Source: Homalodisca vitripennis
Lineage: Eukaryota; Arthropoda; Insecta; Hemiptera; Cicadellidae
DNA length: 64,000 nt
Assembly: GCF_021130785.1 (NCBI RefSeq)
Contig: NC_060213.1
Location: 133,934,001-133,998,000 of the forward strand
Direction: 5' to 3'
Under the pieces are notes generated by a model. The model was not told the DNA's origin, searched no databases, and worked only from the letters and a program-made list of their open reading frames with translations. Both the position numbers and the translations under genes were made by a program. Positions 36,701 through 48,700 of the stretch are shown here, piece after piece (the first letter of the stretch is position 1; every line of letters begins with the position of its first letter).

Positions 36701-39700
36701 TGAGAATTCAGTGCTTCATCTTCGCATTCCTCATCAAACATGCGCTTTTTCGGCTCGTTCCGAACTACTTTGAAATGAGGATCAGCCAAGATTTGTTGCC
36801 AATTTCTTTGGCTCTTTCATTGCAGAGTTTTAATAGTTTGCCCTTTCCGAGTCTAGTAGCAGAGATCAATCGACTGATGTGTTTTGGCCATCTATGTATG
36901 GTGATATTCTCCACTTGTAGGAGCTTGTTTCACTATGTCAATGCGGGTCAATTGCTTTTAACCAAAAACAGAGAGAAACTATAAAACCAAAACTGCTTAG
37001 ACATTGTTCAAAAGATTAGCTGCTTCAGTGTTTGTTTCATCTGAGGTAGTTAGGCTGGTTCTGAGGTCATTTAAAGCATTTATTAATTTACCTAAGCTTG
37101 TATATAACTTTACAGCTTCCCTCTTAGTCGATCCATTCTGGTGTTACTTTTGTATTTAGAGATCAGGACATGTAGTAATAAAAACTCCCATCATTGGTCG
37201 AGAAGCAAAAAAAATTGTACAACATTAAAAGTTTTCCATAAGTATGACTGTACCTCCCCTGACATACTAGCACATTGCACCTACAAATTTAAGGAATAAG
37301 CCGCGCAAGCACAAAAAACCAGTTGTTTTCCGGCAAGAATCCTAGAATGGACGCCTGTTGTATTTGCCCAGCCATATTACGAACCATTGTCATAGAAGCA
37401 CTGGCCCCGCATTCTCTTCAAATCTAAGCCATCTTTTTTATTTTCTCTGAAATTTCTTGCGAAAGACCAAATCCAGTTTTTTCACCAACTTTTTCAAAAT
37501 CAAATAAAAACTCCCCACTACCTCCGACCCGTTCGGATGATTTTCACATAACGAAGACTTGAGAACATTTGCTCCAAATACTTACTCTGATAACAGTCAA
37601 ACATAATTAAAAGTATTTTGAAGCCTTGATGTCACAAAATATGTTTTCTCTGACTTTTCCTTCCTGCAATAATGTCTAAAAATTCATTCGATGAGCGGCG
37701 AAAAGTAACTGAACTTGGCCTTTTTTATGGCGAAGAAGGTGCTCTTCAGAGGTGCATGGTTAAGAAACTAGTTTCAATAGGTCTCAAAAACCTAACCGCA
37801 TCTAGGTCACTGAAAGTCCAGGTTTTTCATTGACCTCGTAATGGCTCCATCATATGCTATGTAAGATTGACATCAATGATACCATACAAAACACCCTTTC
37901 CAGTGTGCCTCTTCATTTCCAAATCATGTCCTTGTATTGTTCTTTTTCCAATAGCAGAACGTTTAACTTAAACTAGATTCTATATTATTTATTCCAAGCA
38001 CAAAAAGCACACTGTAGTGATTAAGGAGTTCTCATGCTCAGGATTCCGTTCAACTCAATTTCTTCCACTGATGAACCCTTCATCTTGCTATAGCAAAATC
38101 TTATGGGGATGGTATGTTCATGTCGAAAAAAGTTTTCAGGATACAATACAAGATTGGTTTTGATTTGGCTATAACTGCCTTTCTGTACTTTTTAACCATT
38201 AGCAATATTTTTTGTAAACGCACTCGTGTTTAGTCACCTTCCCCGCCCATCTCTAAATATTGTTTAAGATCATTCTATTTTCCCTTCATATTCAATAATC
38301 TCGATACAGAAAACATCTTGTCCTGCATCCGAAATGATCAAGGCCCATTTCCCCGATCTTTTTAGAATCAAGAGATTTAGAACTCCACATGGTTGGATCA
38401 TTTTCAACCTCTAGAAGTACCATTATATTATACTTTTCTCCGTTATACACTCACTTCTCAACCTCGACTCATCACTGGGTGACCTTGGACACTGGAAAGT
38501 TCTTCCAGCTGAAGAGTTTCCCGACCAATGATTAGCATATTAAAAACACGACTTGGACTGTTCAGCTGATGGACCTCCTATCTTCAAAAGTCGTACTTGT
38601 ACTAACACCTGATTTCATCTGAAAAAATATAAAATTCGAGTTACCTTCTTCGATAAAATAATATTCTTGGTATATTTTGTCAATTTGTGGTAGAACTTAG
38701 CTGTTTAAATTGTTGCCGTATTATCTAAAAGCATAGTTTAACGCTAAAATAAACAATACTGCACCAAGCAGCCCTACTATACTATTTTTTTTTTAAATAA
38801 ATTATACCGTTCTTATTCTGGTTAAAGCGAAATGTTCTCTTCAATGTGAACGATGACTAGATTTGCTGCTTGTAGCGTTTCTAAGAAATAGCTTATAGAA
38901 GATAAAGCTTAAACCCTGTGTTTCAATATATATTTTTAAACACAGAGTCAAGCAATCTAAAAAAACAAAAACCGCTACAGTTACAGCAAATTAATTATGA
39001 TAATATTTTTAAGCGTTTCAATAAGTTAATCATTAATCTTATTAGTTTATTAAATACAAGAGTAACAAAGTCCGTATATCTATCTTACCTAACCTTTACT
39101 TTTTTTTCATTTAGCCATTATGAAAGAAAAACGAGGATTGATGTGCTTCTTTTTTTTTTCTCTCTTAGCGCTGTTGCGATTTTCCGCACCAGACAGTTTT
39201 TCGACAGACAATATTCACAAACACAAAAATAATATTGCTAGTAACACTCAAAGAAACAGCTCCGCAACACCACTTAACGTGAACCGAACCACTGATGATG
39301 GTATAAATAAGTAGAATATGAACTATTGTCAACAATAGTAGGCACAACTGAACAACAATACGCATTATCTGTTTAGTCAAGGTCAGGCCAGCGGCATCGA
39401 TTGTTTTGTCTGTGGCAATGTGGCATGTGTGGTGCTAAGGGATGGGTGAGCTGCGGGTGGGAGCCGAGGGGAAGAAGTGCTTCTACCCGCGCCGTCCTAG
39501 TGCGTCTTCTTCCACAATACCACAGTTCCCCATAATCGTTCTGTACAAGTTCATCAGAACCGTAGAACATGATTCGTAAATAGTCAGAATAGCATTCTAT
39601 CATTTCACTTTGCATTTTCTTAGAACTTAAATCAAATAAAAATAATAATAATAATGATTTTTCTTTTGCAAATCACACCTCGCATTAAAAAATATTTCAA

Positions 39701-42700
39701 CAATTTTTTATTAGAAAAAGCTGTGCCGGTTTTGGCGCCCCCCCAACAACTGCGCCAGGGCACATGCCCCGCGTGGCCCCCCCCTATTTACGTCGCTGTA
39801 TATATATATATATTATAAAGGGTCATTACTTCTAGTTCTTTTAAAATTTCTACACACGACGCCCTAGGTTCAACATTTTTTATTATCCTAAGGGTTTTTT
39901 TTGCCATACAAAAACTTTTTCGGAATTACAATAGTTACCCCATAGGATTATGCCATAATGCAAATGAGATTGAAAAAATGCATAGTAGGCTATAATTAGC
40001 ATATTTCTTGATACACAGTTTTTTAACCTTCTCAAAAGATAGGTTACCCTTGCCAGTTTTTTACACAGTTCTTCAATGTGATAATTCATTTCTTAGTGAA
40101 AATGAATATATCGATAAAAGAATATAAACCGCAAAATGAATCAGGACTGTGATGTCATTTGGCTGAACAATTTTGCAATATTTTTGTGAATTAATATCTT
40201 ACTAATGTTTTATTTTTAAATTTAAAATAAATGAGATAGACCTCCAACGGCTCCTGGACTGTAAAGTAATTTGAACGTACAATTCTGAAATATTTTTGCG
40301 CATTAATACCTTACTAATGTTTGAAATTTTTTTGGAAAAAGTGAGAGAAAGGCCAAAGAACACAAATTATAGTAAATACAAAATTACACTAAAATTTAAA
40401 CATTAAGTTTAATACATATATTGCTTATATATATATATATATATATAATTCTGAAATATTTTTGCGCATTAATACCTTACTAATGTTTGAAATTTTTTGG
40501 GGAAAAAGTGAGAGAAAGGCCAAAGAACACAAATTATAGTAAATACAAAATTACACTAAAATTTAAACATTAAGTTTAATACATATATTGCTTATATATA
40601 AACTTTTTCGGAATTACAATAGTTACCCCATAGGATTATGCCATAATGCAAATGAGATTGAAAAAATGCATAGTAGGCTATAATTAGCATATTTCTTGAT
40701 ACACAGTTTTTTAACCTTCTCAAAAGATAGGTTACCCTTGCCAGTTTTTTACACAGTTCTTCAATGTGATAATTCCAGCTTAACCTACTATCTAGATACA
40801 TTCCCAAAAGCTTTACAGGCTTAATGTCTTTATATATTGTAATATAATATATATTGTAATAATGTCTTTATATATATTGTATATAAAGTATTGTATAGTA
40901 TTGTATACAATATAATATATATTGTAATAATGTCTTTATATATATTGTATATAAGGGTAAGGCTAAGTTATCAATGACTTACTGGACTCACTACCTGAGC
41001 TGGTGATGTGTTCTATAATCTCTTTGAGAAAATAGTCTAATAGTCTATAGTCTAGCCCTGTTGAGAAAGTTGATATGGTCAGTATTGAGAAAATCGGAGT
41101 TTGTAACCATTTGGTTGAAAACCAAGTAACATGTATAAAATCCATTTGGCTGGTTAGTGACAGTTAAATAATCATTAATCTCACTTACTCTTTGGTAAAA
41201 AATTATAGATAACAACACTTTTTTTAACGTTAACCACAAACTATGGCTGTGGTGGAATCCTTATTACATAAATCTAATTTACACTTAGCTACGTGTTTTA
41301 AGCGTGTTGAAAATAATTCTCAATGTCCAGTGAGCAAATTAAGAATTTTGAATAGATTAACTTTAGTTCCTGTGTCATTAAAACTGCACATGATTTATTC
41401 CTTGGTATTTTCAACTATACATTATGTATTTCCTGTGCTGGGAAACAGTTTAACTCAGGATATTTGTGATATTCTTTCACTGAGGAAAACTTATGCTCCA
41501 AGATTTGTTATATTTGAGAAAACTTGATCACATTTCTCACTATATAAAGTGGGTCAATTTCCTCTCAGTGATAAATCTCTAGGCTTCAGATAGGAGCTTT
41601 GAAAATCGCACCTAGTCCTATAAGGACCTTTGTGCTGCTTCCGGAGTTACTGGATATTCTGGATGATTGAGGTTGGGGGGTAGGGGCCGCCTCCTGTCGA
41701 AGATTCACGAGGAAAAGTTTAGGTCACTAATCTCAAGTCATGTCACCTCGGAAGAAGGAGATGCCAGCTCTGAACCAGCCTCTCCAGTCAAAGCAGGCAG
41801 GGGGTGGCACACCCTTGTAGAGGCTAATAAGAACCTCTGATACTTAGGGAACGAACCCCACAACTCTAACAGTCATCTCCCGCAGTAGACTAGACATATC
41901 GAATTACCCTTGCACATCAGAACCTCTACATTTGTAGTTAGTGATGTGCTACTCCTGAACATCCATAAGGTTGCCCAGATTTAAGTGACACGTGAGTTTT
42001 TGCTGTACCCAATGTGCGTTTAACTGGAAGATATAAACCAGCCAGAAGTGAACCCTCCTCGGGGATGGCCAAGCAATTACCGTGAATGGTGTTCACTATT
42101 GTGAGATCATAATGGACTTCTTGTGGCCCGAGATTGAGGATATGGACCTAGATGATATTTGATTCCAACAGGATGGTTTCACGTGCCCCACAACCAATGA
42201 AACAATGGCTCTTTTGTGTAAGAAATTCAATGGCTGTGTTATCTCATGTTGTGGCTATGTTAATTGGCTGTCATGATCATGTGCTTTGACCCTGTTGGAC
42301 CTTTTTTTGGGGATATTTAAAAGAAAAAGTGTACATCAATAACCCAAGCACAATTTAAGATCTAAAGGATGAGACAATTCAGAATTCAGCACATTAAGAC
42401 ATTGAACTTCAATTGTCAGAGTTATTGAACCTCAATTATGTCTCACAGTCACTAAAAATATCGGATAGAGGCGAGCATTTGGCCGATATTTTGTTTCACG
42501 CATAATTTTTCATACATCTTTCTATCAAAATAAAAAATATTAGGATAATTCTTTGAAAACTTTTTGTTTTATTTACAGTTAACATGGTGCGTTTTGATTG
42601 GACCACCCTTTAGATATAAAATAATGTCCATAACAAAATGTTTAGAAAATGTTTGTTATATCCGTTCAAAAACACCATATTTCATTTTGTTTAAGGCGTA

Positions 42701-45700
42701 AGTAACCTAGTCGTGAATTTTTTAGGTACATTTGTATAAAAAAATCAACCTATTGCAATCGTCCACATGGCAGCAATTACAAAAAAAGTCTGCATAAATT
42801 CACCGAACATGACTCTCAAAGTTCAAAACCAACTCCTCTTAAAAGTTTGTGTATTATAACCGACCCCTGTTCTATGTTATAAAAACATAGCAAGAAAAGT
42901 GTCAATGTACGAAACATAATAATATTTTATACAAAAAATTAACAAACATGTTGTTTTAAAACCCATAGATTTACATCTAAAATATTACAAACTTGATATA
43001 TTTATCTTATTATAGTTATATAAGATTTCTAAGAATTCCACACTAACAAATTACAAGCGTAAAAAGAAATTTAATGATAAAACATGTTGATTGTATATTT
43101 AATTACTTATAACAGTTCTAAATTCTAATGATTTACTTGACATTGTTAACAATATTTATAAAGTTTGTTTTAACAGCAATGTTGGAACAATATCACCAAG
43201 TTATTTCTTAGTTTTGAAGCATAACAACATTTGTAGAATTAGGATTCATTTTAATATTTATTTACTTTGGAAGAATAAGAATAAAATTAATAATTATCCA
43301 CCACAACAATAATTTTGTGAAACATTCTAACAGATAAGAGATGATATGCATTGCAAAAATATTCTCATTAATACTTCTTTGCATATGTTTATTTAAAATT
43401 ACATTTTTAAATCTTTGTAGTATAAAAAATAGTAAAAAGAACACATATTATATATAAAAATAAAATGTATTCACTAATCTTAACAACACAGTTGGTTCCA
43501 GGAGGACAACGCAACTGGGTACAGGTGTTGTGTAACAGTGGCATGGCTCTACAGTTGGCATTCCTGTACATCCTAGACTCAGGCTGCGGAGAGAGGCCAA
43601 TAGACTTCCATGACGATTACCGTGGGTCTTGGCTTGCCCTTGGAATTGTCGGTAAGTCACTACTTCTACTTCCGTTCCACTTGTAGGTGTTGTGTAACAG
43701 TGGCATGGCTCTACAGTTGGCATTCCTGTACATCCTAGACTCAGGCTGCGGAGAGAGGCCCATAGACTTCCATGACGATTACCGTGGGTCCTGGCTTGCC
43801 CTTGGAATTGTCGGTAAGGCACTACTTCTACTTCCGTTCCACTTGTAGGTGTTGTGTAACAGTGGTATGGCTCTACAGTTGGCATTCCTGTACATCCTAG
43901 ACTCAGGCTGCGGAGAGAGGCCAATAGACTTCCATGACGATTACCGTGGGTCCTGGCTTGCCCTTGGAATTGTCGGTAAGTCACTACTTCTACTTCCGTT
44001 CCACTTGTAGGTGTTGTGTAACAGTGGCAGATCCCAAGAGAGTTCACTTCTGGCTTGTTTATACCTTCCAGTTGAACCTACCACTGGGCACATAAAAAAC
44101 CAATGTGTCACTTAAATCTGGGCAACCTTATGGATGTCCAGGAGCGGCACATCACTAACCGCAAATGACGATATACTGGGGTGCAAGGGTAATTCAATAG
44201 GTCTAGTCTACTGCGGGAGATGACTGTTGGAGTTGGTGGGGCTCCTGAAGTGTTAAGGGCTATTACTAGCCTAGACATAAGAGTGTGCCACCCCTGCCTT
44301 TGACTGGAGAGGCTGGTTCAGAGCTGGCTTCCCCTTCTTCCAAGGAGATTTGACTAAGATTAATGACCAAAATCATTCCTCATGGATATTGGCAGGACAC
44401 ATCAGTGTAACATTTGTCAGATCAGCCACATTTGGTTTAGACTCTTGTTCTAAAAGTCACTGTAATGATATCCTACGGTAATTAAATCTTATACTTATAT
44501 ACTACAATCGTGTTTTTTATGTAAAACCATACGTTTATAAATAGGAAAATGTTTCTAAATAAATAAATAGTTTGTTTTAAAAATGTTTAACTATTTTTTT
44601 GTGACGTCTGGTAAACAGGGGGCACTAATAAAAGGGTAAAAAAAAAAATAAATTTCTTAAAATAAGAAGCAACCTTTTCTGTTTGATTTGTTTACACCTT
44701 TTTGCTTTGTAGTGGTGTTCTTCCAAGAAAATAACAGTCAAACAGCAAAATTGATACTAAGATGAAAACTTATTCTTGAACAAGAAAGAACTTCCTTTGC
44801 ACACAATAACTTAGTTTAGTCTTGTACTGATTCATTTTACTCACAATTCTTATTAGTAAATAAGACTAATTGAAATTGCACATCATGCATTGAAATAAAA
44901 GAACTTTTAACGGTAAGGTTTAATATATTTGTTATGTGTGACAGGAGTGTTGGCTTGCTGTAATGGTGACACGTGGGCATCTGAACTGGGCACCGTGGTG
45001 GGCAGCAGCAGCCCATTCCTTGTTACTACGGGCCGCCGGGTCCCCAGAGGTGGGTTGGAGATTGCGGCGGACTTAAATTTCATCTGCTAATTTAATTAAT
45101 TTTCCATTGCATGAAGTCAGTAGTGATTGCACCCAAATAAGAATTTACTAGTCAAATAGCATCGGATGTACTAAATTGAGCAAAATTGTAACTTCTTATT
45201 GTTATGTTGAGTTTTTCTCATTTTTTAAAATTTTATTAAAAGGGACATATAATATTTAAGTATTTTTGTGTTAATGTAATTTGATCAGTTACACAGTAAG
45301 TAAATATGTAACATTTGATGTTGTTGGTGTTTTTATAATAAAAGAAGAAAGAACCTCAAATATAACTGAAAAGTTTGTTTAAATGTTGGATAATTTGAAA
45401 AAATAGTAGGATTTTAGACATTTCCATCATTATAACTTTTACAGCGTATAACAGTGGAAAATATCAAAAATTCGTACTATCTAATTATATAATGTTATAA
45501 AACAGCATGGGTAACTGCAAACTGAAAAAGCTGTGGAATAATCTTAGGATGATTTGTTGCTAGTTTTTTCTGCAATTTGTTGGAAAACACAAGAACAGAT
45601 CAATAATTACACTTTTACACAGAACTATTATACTAATATACTATTATATACCAAGTCCTTTCTAATGAAATTTTATTTTATTATAGTAGACGTTTTTAAG

Positions 45701-48700
45701 GAAAATGATCCAAACCCGATTACAAATTTTTATGACCTCCCTGGAAATCAAACTCATGAGCTCTGAGTGTGAGATATAGTGTTCTTCTTCTAAGGGGCGG
45801 TCTATTACCATGCACTTATGCCTCAATGGCATTTTGCACACCCCAGAAGTATACCATGAGGCCAACCAGTATGATTTCAGGAGTTCTACAAACCACCGCA
45901 AACAACCTATCAGGTCCTCCTGGGGAAATTCACCACCCTTGTCAAAACTACCAAAGATGGTGTAGCGTTCTTTTGCTACTGCAGGACAGTCAAAGAGCAG
46001 TGTTCAGCACACATTCTACAAAAGCAGATCCTTCAGAAGAATGCTTACTCTGTGAAGATGTTTCCTCAAGTGACCATGTCCTGTAATCAGGCCCATAACC
46101 CGAGAAGACATCAATCGACTTAGAGAGAGAAGGTCAGATAACACCCTAGGGGAAGGCGGCTGTAGGATCATTCTGCTCATTGTCAGACCCGTATGCAGCC
46201 TCCACCTTCTCTCATGTTCAGCATGAGCTTACTTCGAGGATTCACACCTAGAAATACCACAGAACGGTGGGGGTTCCGTCATGTTAGACGCTGCTCAAGT
46301 TGACCAGCTTTCGTTCCCAGAGATTCCCTCATTACCAGGAACCTAACCAACTGTCGTATTGATGATTCTGCTAAGGGAAGAAACAACTTGATTGCAATCC
46401 CAGACAAGTTTGGAGTTGAACACACAAGAGTTCAATGTCTTTAATGCTGCCTTGCTATCTGTGAAAATGCTAATCGTCTTATTTCTTTGTCTTCTGCAAA
46501 GATTCTCACGAGCACATTCCATTATGGCTGCAATTTCTGTCTAAAAGACTGTGGGATAAGGAGCCATATGGACCACCAGCTCCCTACATGGTCTCACTCC
46601 CACAATTTGAGTGCCTGTGCCACTTTTTGTTTTAGAACCATCCATAAACCATTCAAGCTCCACTGGTGGAAGGACAATAGGTTAGGTGGAAGCTAGTTTT
46701 TTCTACTATCTGTTGGGAACACGAGAATAGATCAAAAGTATGCGAGAAATGTTTTATGATGCAATTTGCCTTGGATTTCTTGTAAAAGGAAGTCCTTTAT
46801 GATGGCATTTGGAAATAGATCAAAACTCTTTTGCAAATTTTACTGACCTCTCTGAATCAAACTCATGAGCTCTAAGTATGAGAGATACAGTATTACTTCT
46901 AAGCTATGGTGAAGATAATTTGATCTACAGATTGCTCGTATTATGCTCATACTCATGGGTTACATCTGTTTGTGAAAAATTGAGAACTCATGGAAATCTA
47001 AATGATAGGCACCAATGGTGGGGTCTCACCTGCCGGGTTGCTGTTCAGTCTGTTCGGTGGCTTGGTGATTGGTGCAGCCTACTATTTGGCTGTATGGTAC
47101 CTCGTGGATCCGGTGCAACTGGCGCGCAGTCCGGTGCAGTGGCCGATCATTCTGTGGGGTGCCTTTGCCGGTCTTGCTGGTAGCTTGGTGGACTCCTTCC
47201 TGGGTGCCACCGTACAGTTTTCAGGTATGTGACATGATAAGATAGTGTTTTTATTTACGAGGCAAAGTTAAAACAAATTTCTCTACCATTTAATCTTTTA
47301 AATGTTTTACATTTCAAATATCCTTTGTTTATTTAAATTATAACTCGTTTAATATGAATTATGTGGTCAATTCAATCTTAAGTGTATACTTTTCAAACAA
47401 AAATAAACTTATATACAATAATAAACCTTTTTAACACTTTTTGATGTATTTTTTATTTCGTACGATGTACATTTCAATTCTAAGAATTCATCATCAGGTA
47501 CTGTTCAATGATGAGTTCATCAAACACTTTTCGAGGCTACATCTCTAATATGGATCAAGCACACCAAAAATAAATTTGTACTATACAGGGTGTCAATTAA
47601 GTCTGGAACCTCTTTTTTAATTTTTGAACCACAATAGAAAGAAATACCAAAGTTCACACGTGCTTACTGGTGATAGTAACGCACACATCTCCCTAATTAC
47701 CGACCGGATAATCCCTTTGGGGGACGGTCCACAAGGAGTCAGACAAAATTCTTAAATAGCAGCATAGGTCAAGTTTGGTATCAAATTAAAGGTCTTACTT
47801 AGCAGAGTACAATGCCGCAAACCGGACTTAAAAAGGTGGATTCATTCAGTAGTTATAGCTATTTGAATTTTAAAACAATTGAATAATGTAAATTATTAAA
47901 TATTACAAGTAAACACCAATTTTTAAATACCTATGATCAAAGTAAGTGTTCAAAATGTTCCCCTCCCATCATCTGACAATGTAGTAATCGAAGCCAGGAA
48001 TCAATAATTATTACCAATAACACAACTACTGTTAGAATGTGAAAGTGGCAGATTGAGTCATACACAGCATCCACAGAAACTTAACGTTTGGGCAGGTATT
48101 ATAGGAAATCAAATTATGGGCCCATTATTTATCAATGGTAATTTAAATGGTGACTCGTATCTAGCAATGCTCCAAAATGAGATAATTCCTGCACTACAAG
48201 CTGCTCTTGGTCGACAATTTCAAAGAATTTATTTCCAACAAGATGGCGCCCCACCACACTTTGCTCTCCTTGTTAGAGAATACTTGGATACAATATTCCT
48301 TCACAGATGGATTGGAAGACGTGGTGCAGTAGAGTGGCCTGCTCGTTCCCCTGATTTATCTCCGCTGGATTTTTTTCTTTGGGGATACCTCAAAGATAAA
48401 GTTTATCGTACTAAGCCTCGAGATTTGGCGCACCTAAGAAATCTCATAGTCCAAGAAGCTCAACATATTCCTCGTGACTACCTTCAAAATGCAGTGGATA
48501 GCTTTTAGAACCGCCTAGGACATTGCCAAACAATGGGAGCGGAACATTTTGAACACTTACTTTGATCACAGGTACTTAAAAATTGGTGTTTACTTGTAAT
48601 ACTTAATAATTTACATTGTTCAATTGTTTTAAAACTCAAATAGCTATAACTACTGAATGAATCCACCTTTTTAAGTCCGATTTGCGGCATTATACTCTGC

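Larger units (their letters stand above)
35785..39798 (-). mobile_element. hAT transposon, 4.0 kb, decayed
   Basis: The ends CAGCGACGTAA and TTACGTCGCTG are inverted, and TATATATA flanks both sides (35777-35784 and 39799-39806), the 8-bp duplication expected of hAT. The interior on the - strand holds broken pieces of a DUF4371-type hAT transposase. Between about 37262 and 37430 it reads [11 protein letters not shown], then [20 protein letters not shown] and SLNL, corresponding to the family's RGQ-YDN and C-A-H-SLNL motifs. Stops and frameshifts show it is inactive. It is inserted into a LINE. Confidence 0.85.

Noticed and set aside
43448..44047. 199-codon open frame on the - strand
   Set aside because: Antisense shadow of the 162-bp exon 4 triplication; its internal repeats mirror the DNA period.
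46878..47183. 101-codon + strand frame ending GCLCRSCW
   Set aside because: Out-of-frame reading of TMEM19 exon 6, whose true frame gives [11 protein letters not shown].
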